Made by a program: the position numbers and the translations under genes. From assembly GCA_038210595.1 (NCBI GenBank), contig JBBQWN010000006.1:48509-112508 (forward strand): 64,000 nucleotides of DNA, read 5' to 3'. Below, piece by piece: positions 1 to 8,565 of this stretch. The stretch is from Glacieibacterium sp038210595. Its GTDB lineage: Bacteria > Pseudomonadota > Alphaproteobacteria > Sphingomonadales > Sphingomonadaceae. Every line of letters starts with the position of its first letter. The first letter of the stretch is position 1. A model generated the notes under the pieces. That model saw only the letters and a list, made by a program, of their open reading frames with translations. It did no database searches and was not told where the DNA came from.

Positions 1-1
1 G

Positions 2-1066
2 CGCGAGCAGGCGCGGCGCTTCCTCGACGAGCGCGCCGGGCCGAAGGTGGCCCGCACCCAGATGAACGGCGACGCGCCCTATGACACGATGTTGTGGACC
101 GCGATCGTCGAGCTCGGCTGGACCGCGGCGCGGGTGCCGGAAGCGCTGGGCGGGCTTGGCCTCGGCGCTGACGAGGCGTGCGTGCTGGCGGAGGAGATCG
201 GGCGCAGCCTGGCGCCGGTGCCGTTCATTGCGACATTGCTGGCGACCGAAGCGCTGTTGCTGGCGGGCAGCGACGAGCAGCAGGGCAAATGGCTGGGCGG
301 CTTCGCCGACGGCTCGCTGGTCGGCTGCACCGGCTGGGGCGAGGGCACCGCGCACTCGCCCGCAACCTCGACCGCAAAGGTTCATGGCGACCGCATCACC
401 GCGACCAAGACACCGATCGCCGACCTGATGGCCGCCGACGTGGCGATCATTTCGGCGCACGGCCCGGACGGGGTGCAGCTGTATCTGATCGACCTGACAG
501 ACCCCGGCGTGACACGCGAGCCGGAGGACACGCTCGACCTCGTCCGCCGCCATGGCCGGCTGACGCTGACCAACGCCCCCGCCGAGCCGCTCGGCACGCC
601 CGGTTATTATCAGGACTGGCTCGACCGCGCCGCGGTGCTGACCGCGTTCGAGGCGCTGGGCACGGCGGCAGCAGCGATGGACATGACCGTCGCCTACGCC
701 AAGGATCGCACCGCCTTCGGCCAGAAGATCGGACGTTATCAGGGCGTCAAACACAAATGCGCCGACATGTATATCAAGCTTGAGCTGGCCCGCGCTCACG
801 CGCTGCACGGGGCGTGGGCGATGGAGAGCGGCGCGGGTGAGCTGCGCCAGGCTGCGGCAGCAGCGCGCGTCGCCAGCCTCGACGCGCTCGCTTATTGTGC
901 CGAGGAGAACGTCCAGCTGCACGGCGGGGTCGGGTTCACGTGGGAAAGCGACTGCCAGTTCTATTACCGCCGCAACCGCGCCATCGTCGCGGCGCTGGGC
1001 AGCCGGAACTGGTGGGCGGACCGGCTGGTGCGGGCGCTGGAGCGCCGGAACGCGGCGGCGGCTTGA
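2..1066 (+). CDS. Acyl-CoA dehydrogenase, 5' end cut by the window
   Basis: FAD-dependent alpha,beta-dehydrogenation of an acyl-CoA thioester, passing electrons to ETF. The frame is open to the first base, and the residues before the GTG at 47 (RRFLDERAGPKV) read as normal family N-terminus, so the true start lies upstream and about 354 residues are visible. Family marks are the FGQKIGRYQGVKHKCADMYI helix and QLHGGVGFTWE near the C-terminus. It is 12 bp upstream of a second acyl-CoA dehydrogenase on the same strand, so they are probably co-transcribed and may form a heteromer, as paired enzymes of steroid side-chain degradation do (inference). The substrate cannot be read from the sequence. 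Confidence 0.9.
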   Translation, partial: REQARRFLDERAGPKVARTQMNGDAPYDTMLWTAIVELGWTAARVPEALGGLGLGADEACVLAEEIGRSLAPVPFIATLLATEALLLAGSDEQQGKWLGGFADGSLVGCTGWGEGTAHSPATSTAKVHGDRITATKTPIADLMAADVAIISAHGPDGVQLYLIDLTDPGVTREPEDTLDLVRRHGRLTLTNAPAEPLGTPGYYQDWLDRAAVLTAFEALGTAAAAMDMTVAYAKDRTAFGQKIGRYQGVKHKCADMYIKLELARAHALHGAWAMESGAGELRQAAAAARVASLDALAYCAEENVQLHGGVGFTWESDCQFYYRRNRAIVAALGSRNWWADRLVRALERRNAAAA

Positions 1067-1078
1067 GGGAGCGATAGC

Positions 1079-2302
1079 ATGGACTTCAACGACACCCCGG
1101 TCGAGGCCGCCTACCGCGCGCAGGTCCGCGACTGGCTCGAGGCCAACATCGGCGAATACCGCGACGTACCTGAGGAAAGTTGGGGCCGCGAAGACTTCGT
1201 GACGCATTCACGCATCTGGCAGAGGCGCAAATACGACGCCGGCTACGCGGGCATAACTTGGCCCAGGTCGATGGGCGGCCAGGGTCTCGGGCCGATGAAC
1301 CAGATCGTCTATAATCAGGAGGAGGGCCGCTTCCACGCGCCGACCGGGTTGTTCTCGATCGGCCTGGGGATGTGCATTCCAACGGTGTTCACCCACGGCT
1401 CGCCCGCGATGGTTGAGCGCTATGTCGCCAAGTCGCTGAGCGGCGAGGAAGTCTGGTGCCAGTTGTTCTCCGAGCCGGTCGCCGGGTCTGACCTCGCGGG
1501 CATCCGCACCAAGGCGGTGCGCGACGGTGACGATTGGGTGATCGACGGCCAGAAGGTATGGACCACCAACGCCCACCTGAGCGACTTCGGCATCATCGTC
1601 TGCCGCACCGATCCGTCGAAGCCCAAGCACAAGGGCCTGACGATGTTCATCGTCGACATGCACGCCGACGGCGTCGAGGCGCGGCCGCTGAAGCAGATGA
1701 GCGGAGGCAGCGACTTCAACGAGGTGTTCTTCACCGGCGTCCGGGTGCCGGACTCGCACCGGGTCGGGGCCGAGGGCGACGGCTGGAAGGTCGCGCTGAC
1801 CACGCTGATGAACGAGCGGCTGGCGGTCGGCGGCAAGCCGCGCCATGCCCCTGGCTACCAGACGCTGCTCGACATGGCGAAGGTGCTGGAAACCGAGCTC
1901 GGCACCGCGATCGAGGCGTCGGACGTGCGCCAGCGCATTGCCAGCACCTATATCGCCGACGAGGGCGTCAAGCTGACCCAGATGCGCGCCTTGTCGGCGC
2001 TGTCGAAGGGCCAGACGCCGGGGCCGGAATCTTCGATCGCCAAGGTCGTCGTCGCCAAGACCATGCAGGACATGGCGGCGTTCGCGCTCGACCTGCAGGA
2101 GAGCGCCGGCTTCGTCACTGGCGAGGGCGCCGACCCCGAAGTCGCCAAGCTGCAGGGCAGCTATATGTGGTCGGCGGGCCTGCGCATCGCCGGCGGCACC
2201 GACGAGATCCTGCGCAACATCATCGCCGAGCGGGTGCTGGGCCTGCCGGGCGACCTGCGGCCCGACAAGGACCTGCCGTTCAACGCGAGCGTCGCTGCCT
2301 GA
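1079..2302 (+). CDS. Acyl-CoA dehydrogenase
   Basis: Full-length (407 aa) acyl-CoA dehydrogenase. It has the N-terminal helical domain, the LFSEPVAGSDLAG flavin/substrate loop (about residue 130), WVIDGQKVWTTNA, and the C-terminal GGTDEILRNIIAERVLGLP signature. The ATG at 1079 follows a GAGGGAG ribosome site and begins 12 bp after the preceding paralogue. The two proteins differ clearly, so this is not a recent duplication. Electrons would go through ETF to the ETF-ubiquinone oxidoreductase at 50036. The chain-length or ring specificity is unknown. Confidence 0.92.
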   Translation: MDFNDTPVEAAYRAQVRDWLEANIGEYRDVPEESWGREDFVTHSRIWQRRKYDAGYAGITWPRSMGGQGLGPMNQIVYNQEEGRFHAPTGLFSIGLGMCIPTVFTHGSPAMVERYVAKSLSGEEVWCQLFSEPVAGSDLAGIRTKAVRDGDDWVIDGQKVWTTNAHLSDFGIIVCRTDPSKPKHKGLTMFIVDMHADGVEARPLKQMSGGSDFNEVFFTGVRVPDSHRVGAEGDGWKVALTTLMNERLAVGGKPRHAPGYQTLLDMAKVLETELGTAIEASDVRQRIASTYIADEGVKLTQMRALSALSKGQTPGPESSIAKVVVAKTMQDMAAFALDLQESAGFVTGEGADPEVAKLQGSYMWSAGLRIAGGTDEILRNIIAERVLGLPGDLRPDKDLPFNASVAA

Positions 2303-2304
2303 CC

Positions 2305-2326
2305 AAAAGTGTCGGATTTCTTTACA
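2305..2326 (+). promoter_or_regulatory. Putative upstream activating element of PEP-CTERM gene 2440
   Basis: AAAA then TGTCGGATTTCTTTACA (2310-2326). The same element, with TGTCGG and CTTTACA identical, lies upstream of the divergent PEPxxWA-CTERM gene at 33507 (34284-34305, minus strand). The outer bases form an imperfect TGT...ACA inverted repeat. Its centre is about 72 bp upstream of the -24 element at 2390, a usual distance for an enhancer bound by an NtrC-type activator. The binding protein is inferred, not seen. Confidence 0.6.
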
Positions 2327-2359
2327 GGCGCTTTGTGTACTCGCCCCGGCGACACCGTG

Positions 2360-2374
2360 TTAACAATACGTTAC
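2360..2374 (+). promoter_or_regulatory. CtrA-like site TTAA-N7-TTAC
   Basis: TTAACAATACGTTAC is one base from the alphaproteobacterial CtrA consensus TTAA-N7-TTAA. It lies between the putative activating element and the -24/-12 promoter of the PEPxxWA-CTERM gene. The same TTAA-N7-TTAC arrangement occurs at 34259-34273, in the other PEP-CTERM control region. CtrA binding is inference. Confidence 0.35.
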
Positions 2375-2389
2375 CGAGCTGGCTAAAAC

Positions 2390-2403
2390 GGCATGAATTG
2401 TGC
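2390..2403 (+). promoter_or_regulatory. Probable sigma-54 (-24/-12) promoter of PEP-CTERM gene 2440
   Basis: GGCATGAATTGTGC has the invariant GG-N10-GC spacing of RpoN promoters and resembles GGCACG-N4-TTGC. Transcription would start near 2415, giving a leader of about 25 nt before the ATG at 2440. Alone it is a moderate match. Its position relative to the shared activating element, as at 34216-34230, makes it more credible. Confidence 0.5.
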
Positions 2404-2439
2404 ATGACGATTTCTAGCTATTGAAACGAGGGCTCCATA

Positions 2440-3099
2440 ATGCGTCTCCTGATCACCGCCGCTGTCGCCCTGATCGCTTCCGGCGCGAGCGCTGTCACCG
2501 TCCCGAACGGCGATTTCGAGGCTGGTAACACCGACTTCACGTCAGGCTATAACTACGGGCCGAATGCGAACGACCTGTCGACGCTCGGCGAGGATACCTA
2601 TTCGGTTGTCAACAATGCGCAGTTCAGCCACTCGTCCTTCGTCAGCTACGGCGACCACACCACAGGTGAAGGACTGTACCTAGTCGGAAACGCCGCGACG
2701 ACGCCGGGCACGCCGGTTTACACATCGTCGTCGATCGCGATCGTCGCGGGCAAGACCTATACGTTTGGCGGGTTCTTCTCCAATGCCTACCCTGACAGCC
2801 CGGCCCAGATTGACTTCCTTGTATCGCTTGATGGCGGCCCGGCTACCTCGATCGGCAGCTACACGATTGCTGCCGGTGCCGGTGTCTGGAACGCCGCTTC
2901 GTTCACTTTCTACAGCGGCACCGCGACTTCGGCGGTCCTGTCGTTCGTCGATCTCAATACCGCTGGTGGCGGCAATGACTTCGGCATCGACGACATCACG
3001 CTGACCGCAGTGCCCGAGCCGGCAACCTGGGGCCTGATGATCGTCGGCTTCAGCTTGGTCGGCTTTGCTGCCCGCCGCCGCACGGCCGTCACCGCCTGA
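2440..3099 (+). CDS. PEPxxWA-CTERM sorting domain protein
   Basis: 219-aa exported protein with a signal peptide of about 18 residues (ends near ASGASA). It has a Gly/Ser/Thr/Asn-rich beta-type body starting VPNGDFEAGN, the opening typical of DUF642/choice-anchor-like secreted proteins. The C-terminus is PEPATWGLMIVGFSLVGFAA followed by RRRT. In the family, exosortase removes this tail and the protein goes to the outer surface or exopolysaccharide. No exosortase gene is in the window. It stands alone between its own putative sigma-54 control region and a strong terminator, so it is probably monocistronic. Its ligand or structural role is unknown. Confidence 0.85.
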   Translation: MRLLITAAVALIASGASAVTVPNGDFEAGNTDFTSGYNYGPNANDLSTLGEDTYSVVNNAQFSHSSFVSYGDHTTGEGLYLVGNAATTPGTPVYTSSSIAIVAGKTYTFGGFFSNAYPDSPAQIDFLVSLDGGPATSIGSYTIAAGAGVWNAASFTFYSGTATSAVLSFVDLNTAGGGNDFGIDDITLTAVPEPATWGLMIVGFSLVGFAARRRTAVTA

Positions 3100-3114
3100 A
3101 CTGACCGATCGGAC

Positions 3115-3147
3115 AAAGGCGGCGGGGTGCGACCCCGCCGCCTTTTT
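3115..3147 (+). terminator. Rho-independent terminator after PEP-CTERM gene
   Basis: Perfect 14-bp stem (3115-3128 with 3132-3145, core GGCGGCGGGGT / ACCCCGCCGCC), GCG loop, ending in TTTTT (3143-3147). It lies 16 bp after the stop at 3099 and isolates the gene from clpA. Confidence 0.9.
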
Positions 3148-3242
3148 CGTGGGCGCGGCACCCCCTTGCAGTTTCGATGCATCAGGGTGACATTCATGGG
3201 GACGGTCGCGCTGGAGTCTCGGCGCGACCCCGGGAGAACCCC

Positions 3243-5615
3243 ATGCCGTCGTTCACGCGCGAACTCGAACATAGTCTGCACAACGCGCTCGCCGAGGCGA
3301 GCCGCCGCCACCACGAATATGCAACGCTCGAGCACTTGTTGCTCGCGCTCACCGCCGACGCCCATGCCAGCGCGGTGATGAAGGCCTGTACCGTCGATGT
3401 CGACGACCTGGCCGCTAAGGTGACAACCTATCTCGACACGGAGTTGAGCGCGCTCAAGGCCGACGCCAGCATCGAGCCGTCGCCGACCGCGGGTTTCCAG
3501 CGCGTCGTCCAGCGCGCCATCCTGCACGTCCAGTCATCGGGCCGCGAGGAAGTGACTGGGGCCAACGTCCTGGTCGCGCTGTTCAGCGAGCGTGAGAGCC
3601 ATGCGGTGTTCTTCCTGCAGCAGCAGGACATGACCCGTCTGGATGCGGTCAGTTTCATCAGTCACGGCATCGCCAAGACCGGTCAGGGCGAGACCCGCCA
3701 GATCAAGGGTGCGGCGACACCGGACAAGGACGAGCCGGAGCAGAAGGAGCAGGCATCGAAGGGCGGTGGCAAGGCCGAATCGGCGCTGAAGCAGTTCACG
3801 GTAAACCTCAATGACAAGGCGAAGAAGGGCAAGGTCGACCCGCTGATCGGCCGGCACGCCGAGGTCGACCGGACCATCCAGATCCTGTGCCGCCGGTCGA
3901 AGAACAACCCGCTGTATGTCGGCGATCCCGGCGTCGGCAAGACCGCGATCGCTGAAGGCCTGGCGCGCAAGATCATCGAGGGTTCGGTGCCCGACGTGCT
4001 CAAGCCGGCAGTGATCTATAGCCTCGACATGGGCGCGCTGCTGGCGGGCACCCGCTACCGCGGCGACTTCGAGGAGCGGCTGAAGAACGTCGTCACGGAG
4101 CTGGAGAAGCTGCCCCACGCTGTGCTGTTCATCGACGAGATCCACACCGTGATCGGGGCGGGCGCGACCAGCGGCGGCGCGATGGATGCGTCGAACCTGC
4201 TCAAGCCGGCGCTCAGCAGCGGCGCGATCCGCTGCATCGGCTCGACCACCTATAAGGAGTTCCGCAACCACTTCGAGAAGGACCGGGCGCTGCTGCGGCG
4301 CTTCCAGAAGATCGACGTCAACGAGCCGTCGGTGGAGGATTCGGTCAAGATCCTGATGGGCCTGCGAGCGAGCTATGAGCTCCATCACCACCTGAAGTAC
4401 ACGCCCGACGCGATCAAGGCGGCGGTCGAGCTGTCGGCGCGCTACATCAACGACCGCAAATTGCCCGACAAGGCGATCGACGTGATCGACGAGACCGGCG
4501 CGTCGCAGATGCTGCTGCCGGAGAACAAGCGCAAGAAAGTGATCGGCGTGAAGGAGGTCGAGGCGGTGATCGCCACGATGGCGCGTATCCCCCCGAAGTC
4601 CGTCAGCACCGACGACACCAAGGCGCTGGCGACACTGGAGGCCGACCTCAAGCGCGTCGTGTTCGGCCAGGACAAGGCGATCGAGCGGGTGGCCTCGGCG
4701 ATCAAGCTGAGCCGTGCCGGCCTGCGCGAGCCGAACAAGCCGATCGGCAGCTATTTGTTCTCCGGCCCGACCGGTGTCGGCAAGACCGAGGTGGCGCGCC
4801 AGCTGGCATCGATCCTTGGCATTCCGCTGACCCGCTTCGACATGAGCGAGTATATGGAGCGCCATTCGATCAGCCGGCTGATCGGTGCGCCGCCGGGCTA
4901 TGTCGGTTTCGACCAGGGCGGGCTGCTCACCGATGCCGTCGATCAGCAGCCGCATTCGGTGCTGCTGCTCGACGAGATCGAGAAGGCGCATCCCGACCTG
5001 TTCAACATCCTGTTGCAGGTGATGGATAACGGCAAGCTGACCGATCACCACGGCAAGACCGTCGATTTCAGGAACACCATCCTGATCATGACGACCAATG
5101 CCGGCGCCGCCGACATGGCGCGCGAGGGTGTCGGCTTCGGCTCTATCGAGCGTACCGGCGAGGACGAGGAGGCGATCAAGCGGATGTTCTCGCCCGAGTT
5201 CCGCAACCGTCTCGATGCAACGGTGGCGTTCGACTATCTGCCGCCTGCGGTGGTCAGCCGGGTGATCGACAAGTTCGTCATCCAGCTCGAGCTGCAGCTG
5301 CAGGAGCGCGATGTCCACATCTCGGTGGCGGACGATGCCAGGGCGTGGCTGATCGAGCGCGGCTATGACCGGCTGTACGGTGCGCGTCCGCTCGGTCGCC
5401 TCATCCAGGAGAAGATCAAGCAGCCGCTGGCCGAGGAACTGTTGTTCGGCAAGCTCGTCCACGGCGGCGAGGTCCGGGTCCACGTCAAGGACGATGGTCT
5501 CGCGTTCGAGATCGTACCGGGCGTTGCCAAGGCGAAAAAGGGCCGCAAGGGCAAGGTGGCCGTGCCCGCCGCCCCAGCCGCCGCGGCGAACGAAGAGCCG
5601 TTGGTCGAAGTATAG
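3243..5615 (+). CDS. clpA: ATP-dependent Clp protease ATP-binding subunit ClpA
   Basis: AAA+ unfoldase that feeds substrates into ClpP. The start is set at ATG 3243 (MPSFTRELEHSLHNALAEAS, the normal ClpA N-terminus) behind GGGAGAA; an in-frame ATG at 3177 would add 22 unrelated residues. 790 aa: N-domain (about 1-145), acidic/Lys-rich linker, D1 with Walker A GDPGVGKTAIAEG and Walker B VLFIDEIH, and D2 with GPTGVGKTEVARQ and LLLDEIEKAH. A VGF tripeptide before FSPEFRNRLD sits where the ClpP-docking loop is found. The C-terminus is a Lys/Ala-rich low-complexity tail. clpS, usually immediately upstream, is absent here. Confidence 0.97.
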   Translation: MPSFTRELEHSLHNALAEASRRHHEYATLEHLLLALTADAHASAVMKACTVDVDDLAAKVTTYLDTELSALKADASIEPSPTAGFQRVVQRAILHVQSSGREEVTGANVLVALFSERESHAVFFLQQQDMTRLDAVSFISHGIAKTGQGETRQIKGAATPDKDEPEQKEQASKGGGKAESALKQFTVNLNDKAKKGKVDPLIGRHAEVDRTIQILCRRSKNNPLYVGDPGVGKTAIAEGLARKIIEGSVPDVLKPAVIYSLDMGALLAGTRYRGDFEERLKNVVTELEKLPHAVLFIDEIHTVIGAGATSGGAMDASNLLKPALSSGAIRCIGSTTYKEFRNHFEKDRALLRRFQKIDVNEPSVEDSVKILMGLRASYELHHHLKYTPDAIKAAVELSARYINDRKLPDKAIDVIDETGASQMLLPENKRKKVIGVKEVEAVIATMARIPPKSVSTDDTKALATLEADLKRVVFGQDKAIERVASAIKLSRAGLREPNKPIGSYLFSGPTGVGKTEVARQLASILGIPLTRFDMSEYMERHSISRLIGAPPGYVGFDQGGLLTDAVDQQPHSVLLLDEIEKAHPDLFNILLQVMDNGKLTDHHGKTVDFRNTILIMTTNAGAADMAREGVGFGSIERTGEDEEAIKRMFSPEFRNRLDATVAFDYLPPAVVSRVIDKFVIQLELQLQERDVHISVADDARAWLIERGYDRLYGARPLGRLIQEKIKQPLAEELLFGKLVHGGEVRVHVKDDGLAFEIVPGVAKAKKGRKGKVAVPAAPAAAANEEPLVEV

Positions 5616-5622
5616 CCAAACA

Positions 5623-5650
5623 GGCGGGGATGCCGCGTCGCATCCCCGCC
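5623..5650. terminator. Hairpin between convergent clpA and host-attachment gene
   Basis: Perfect 11-bp stem GGCGGGGATGC / GCATCCCCGCC (5623-5633 with 5640-5650) and a 6-nt loop, between convergent stops at 5615 and 5662. No T tract follows on the plus strand; on the minus strand it is followed by TGTTTGG. It is best read as a shared or minus-strand terminator with a weak U tract. Confidence 0.5.
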
Positions 5651-5661
5651 AAAGCATCCGC

Positions 5662-6066
5662 TTAGGCGGCCGCGATCGCCTTCTCGATGTCGGCGACGGT
5701 GTGACCGGTCAGGTCCTTGGCAAGCTCGCCCGCCAGTATCGCCGAAAGCGCCTTGTGGTAGTGCTTCCGCAGCTCGCCCAAAGTCTTCGGCGCGGCGATG
5801 ACGACCAGCGCCTCGATCTTGCCGCCGAGCACCTGCCCGTTCAGCCAAGTCGCGGTTGATGCCGCGAAGGCGTCCTCGACCAGCGTGCTGTCGTCGGGGT
5901 TGGCGGCGCTGCTGTGATGGCGGCCGCCGGACGGGATGCCGTCGGTACCCGGCTCGGGGTGATTCACCGCAGACAGCTTTGGCTCGGTGTCGGTGCCGCT
6001 GTTGCGGAAGACGAGCAGCTTCTCGCCGTCGGCGACCACGACAGTTGCAGCATGAGGCAATAGCAT
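5662..6066 (-). CDS. Host attachment family protein
   Basis: 134 aa, matching the family annotated as required for attachment to host cells (eRF1-like fold). It opens MLLPHAATVVVADGEKLLVFRN, continues with a central HSS-rich stretch, and has IEALVVIAAPKTLGELRKHY, LAKDLTGHTVADIEKAI at the end. It has no signal peptide, so it is probably cytoplasmic despite the family name. ATG follows GGGAGAATTCG. It is transcribed alone and convergent with clpA. The biochemical role is not established for the family. Confidence 0.75.
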   Translation of the reverse strand: MLLPHAATVVVADGEKLLVFRNSGTDTEPKLSAVNHPEPGTDGIPSGGRHHSSAANPDDSTLVEDAFAASTATWLNGQVLGGKIEALVVIAAPKTLGELRKHYHKALSAILAGELAKDLTGHTVADIEKAIAAA

Positions 6067-6203
6067 CGAATTCTCCCAAGGCGCGCGACAGCGCGAACGT
6101 TGCGGGCCTAACGCGGTGGTCGCGCGATGGATGCGTCGTCGCCCAAGCTTTGGTTCCGCGCGCCGCTGCGGCTAGGGTACAGCGAGCAAGCGCAGGGGGA
6201 CCG

Positions 6204-7112
6204 ATGCCGACAATCGCCGCGAACGGCATTGAGCTGTTCTATGAAGACGCCGGCGACCCAGCCGCGCCTGCCATCGTGCTGGTCATGGGGCTGGCGGCAC
6301 AGATGATCTTCTGGCCCGATGCGATGGTCGCCGGGCTGGTAGAGCGCGGTTTCCGGGTCATCCGCTTCGACAACCGCGATATCGGGCTGTCGACGCACCT
6401 CAGCCATCTCGGGCGGCCGTCGCGGCTGCAATACGGACTGGCGTTGCTGGGGCTGCCCGCCGGACTTTCCTATGGGCTGCGCGACATGGCCAGGGACGCG
6501 GTCGGATTGATGGACGGGCTTAACATCGAACGGGCGCATGTCGTCGGCGCATCGATGGGCGGGATGATCGCGCAGACGCTCGCCGCCGACCATGGCGGGC
6601 GGGCGCTCAGCCTGACCTCGATCATGTCGACCAGCGGGCGGCGCGGCCTGCCCGGCCCGTCACCCGCGCTCCGCAACCAGCTGATGCGCCCGCGCCCGGT
6701 CGGCAACCGCGAGGCCGCGATCGACGCCGGGGTGGCGCTGTACGCCGCGATCGGCGGCGTCGGGCCTGATGGCCGCGATCCAGGCGAGCTGCGTGCGTTG
6801 CTGGCGCGCGCCTATGACCGCAATTCCGATGCCGCCGGCGCGGCGCGTCAGCTGGGCGCGATCATCGCCGACGGCAGCCGCGTCGCGCGGTTGCGGCGCA
6901 TCCGCGTGCCGACCCTGGTGATCCACGGGGCCGCCGACCCGCTGGTGCCGCTGGCCGGGGGCAAGGACACTGCCGCGCACATCCCCGGGGCGCGGCTGGA
7001 GGTGATCCTGGGCATGGCGCACGATCTTCCGCCAGCGCACGTACCGCGCATCACGGCGCTGATCGCCGACCATGCAGCGGCGGCGAGCCGGACGATCACC
7101 GCCGCTCCGTAA
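6204..7112 (+). CDS. Alpha/beta hydrolase
   Basis: 302-aa alpha/beta-fold hydrolase. The start at ATG 6204 (MPTIAANGIELFYEDAG) follows AGGGGGA; upstream in-frame sequence is non-homologous. Visible elements are the oxyanion region VLVMGLAAQMIFWP, the nucleophile elbow GASMGG (Ser catalytic), the acid strand PTLVIHGAADPLVPLAGG and the terminal His in GMAHDLPP. This resembles the aclacinomycin methylesterase/esterase group; the substrate is unknown. It lies 67 bp upstream of a phasin gene, so a link to ester or polyester turnover is possible but not shown. Confidence 0.85.
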   Translation: MPTIAANGIELFYEDAGDPAAPAIVLVMGLAAQMIFWPDAMVAGLVERGFRVIRFDNRDIGLSTHLSHLGRPSRLQYGLALLGLPAGLSYGLRDMARDAVGLMDGLNIERAHVVGASMGGMIAQTLAADHGGRALSLTSIMSTSGRRGLPGPSPALRNQLMRPRPVGNREAAIDAGVALYAAIGGVGPDGRDPGELRALLARAYDRNSDAAGAARQLGAIIADGSRVARLRRIRVPTLVIHGAADPLVPLAGGKDTAAHIPGARLEVILGMAHDLPPAHVPRITALIADHAAAASRTITAAP

Positions 7113-7179
7113 CCCCTGCGACGCTCCCGGCGAAAGCCAAGGGCGCCAAAGCCCCGGCGCAGATGCAAGGAGCCTGACC

Positions 7180-7497
7180 ATGTCCGACATTCGCGAGAAG
7201 ATGATCGAGCCGCTGAAGGCCGCCGGCGAGCAGATCAAGGCCGCGGGCGAGAAGGTCGTCGAGACGAGCTCGACGCTGAACGCCAAGATGATCGATCATG
7301 CCGAGGCCAACCTCCGCGAGGCGTTTGCCGCAATGCGGGCAGCCGCCGGCTCCAAGTCGATCACCGAGGTCATGGCGGCGCAGTCGGCCTATGTCCGCGA
7401 GCAGAGCGAGCGCGGCATGACGCAGGTCAAGGAAATCGGCGAGATCGTCGCCAATCTTGGCCGCGAGACGATGAAGACCATGTCCGGCAAGGACTGA
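7180..7497 (+). CDS. Phasin family protein
   Basis: 105-aa, all-helical, Ala/Glu/Lys-rich protein with no Cys or Trp. The sequence IKAAGEKVVETSSTLNAKM ... ITEVMAAQSAYVREQSERG matches phasins (PhaP/phasin_2), amphipathic coats of polyhydroxyalkanoate granules. ATG 7180 follows AAGGAGC. In many sphingomonads the phasin lies next to clpS-clpA; here clpA is about 1.6 kb away with two unrelated genes between. No PHA synthase is in the window. Confidence 0.85.
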   Translation: MSDIREKMIEPLKAAGEQIKAAGEKVVETSSTLNAKMIDHAEANLREAFAAMRAAAGSKSITEVMAAQSAYVREQSERGMTQVKEIGEIVANLGRETMKTMSGKD

Positions 7498-7548
7498 TCG
7501 CCGGGCGCGCTGTTGACGGGCGCGCGGCGGGATGCAAGCGCAACCGCC

Positions 7549-8559
7549 ATGCTCCACACGCGCCATGTCGTCACCACGCCCCGCCACCGCACGGTTTGGC
7601 TGGAGGCCGGTCCCGCCGACGGTCGACTGATGATCTTCGTGCACGGTTGGCCGGAACTCGGGTTGCTGTGGCGGCGGCAGGTCGATCACTTCGCGGCGGC
7701 GGGCTGGCGCTGCGTCGCGCCCGACATGCGCGGCTATGGCGGCTCCTCGGTCCCCGCCGCACCCAATGCCTATTCGATGCGCGAAATCGTCGCCGACATG
7801 GTCGAGCTGCACGACGCGCTGGGCGGCGTACCCGCGGTATGGGTCGGCCACGACTGGGGAAGCCCGGTGGCGTGGGCGTTGGCGGCGCATCACCCGGAAC
7901 GCTGCCGCGGCGTCGTCAACCTGTGCGTGCCCTATTTCCCGCAAGGCTTCGGCCTGGGCGCGGCGGCGGCGGCGATCGACCGCAACATCTATCCCGCCGA
8001 CGTCTATCCGGCCGGGCAGTGGGATTATTTCCTGTGGTATATGGAGAACGCGGAGCAGGCGGCACGCGACTTCGAGGCCGATATCCCCGCCACGATCGCC
8101 ATCCTCTACCGCAGCGGCCAGGCGAGCGATGTCGGCAAGCCGGCGATCACGGCCAGCGTGCGGGCCATGGGCGGCTGGTTCGGCCCGGCCGGTCGTGCGC
8201 CGCTGCTGCCGCGTGACGAGCAGGTGCTTAGCGAGGCCGACTATGATGCGCTGGTCGCAGCCTTCACCGCGACCGGCTTCACCGGACCCGACAGCTGGTA
8301 TCTGAACGGTTCTGAAAATGATGACTATTCGCGCGCCGCGCCGGGCGAGGGGCAGCTGGCGATGCCGGTGCTGTTCATCCACGCGGCGTGGGACATCGTC
8401 TGCGACACCGTGAACACGCCGCTGGCCGACCCGATGCGCGCTGCCTGCACCGACCTCAGCGAGGCGACGGTCGCGGCGGGGCACTGGGTGGCGCAGGAAC
8501 AGGGCGATGCCGTCAACGCCGCGATCGCCGGCTGGCTGACGGACAAGTCATTGAACTAA
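7549..8559 (+). CDS. Alpha/beta hydrolase, epoxide-hydrolase-like
   Basis: 336 aa. The start at ATG 7549 (MLHTRHVVTTPRHRTVWLEAG) is preferred over an in-frame TTG at 7513. HGWPELGLLWRRQ is the HGxP oxyanion motif of epoxide hydrolases, followed by DMRGYGGSS. The nucleophile elbow WVGHDWGSPVAW has Asp (HDWG), not Ser, as in soluble epoxide hydrolases and haloalkane dehalogenases. The acid strand is PVLFIHAAWDIV and the terminal His AAGHWVAQEQ. Paired cap tyrosines were not checked individually. It ends 6 bp before the opposing tRNA gene. Confidence 0.85.
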   Translation: MLHTRHVVTTPRHRTVWLEAGPADGRLMIFVHGWPELGLLWRRQVDHFAAAGWRCVAPDMRGYGGSSVPAAPNAYSMREIVADMVELHDALGGVPAVWVGHDWGSPVAWALAAHHPERCRGVVNLCVPYFPQGFGLGAAAAAIDRNIYPADVYPAGQWDYFLWYMENAEQAARDFEADIPATIAILYRSGQASDVGKPAITASVRAMGGWFGPAGRAPLLPRDEQVLSEADYDALVAAFTATGFTGPDSWYLNGSENDDYSRAAPGEGQLAMPVLFIHAAWDIVCDTVNTPLADPMRAACTDLSEATVAAGHWVAQEQGDAVNAAIAGWLTDKSLN

Positions 8560-8565
8560 AGGGAA

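Noticed and set aside
3534..5657. 707-codon open frame opposite clpA
   Set aside because: High GC keeps the antisense frame open. It has no recognised motif and an Arg/Asp/Leu/His-rich composition typical of shadow frames.
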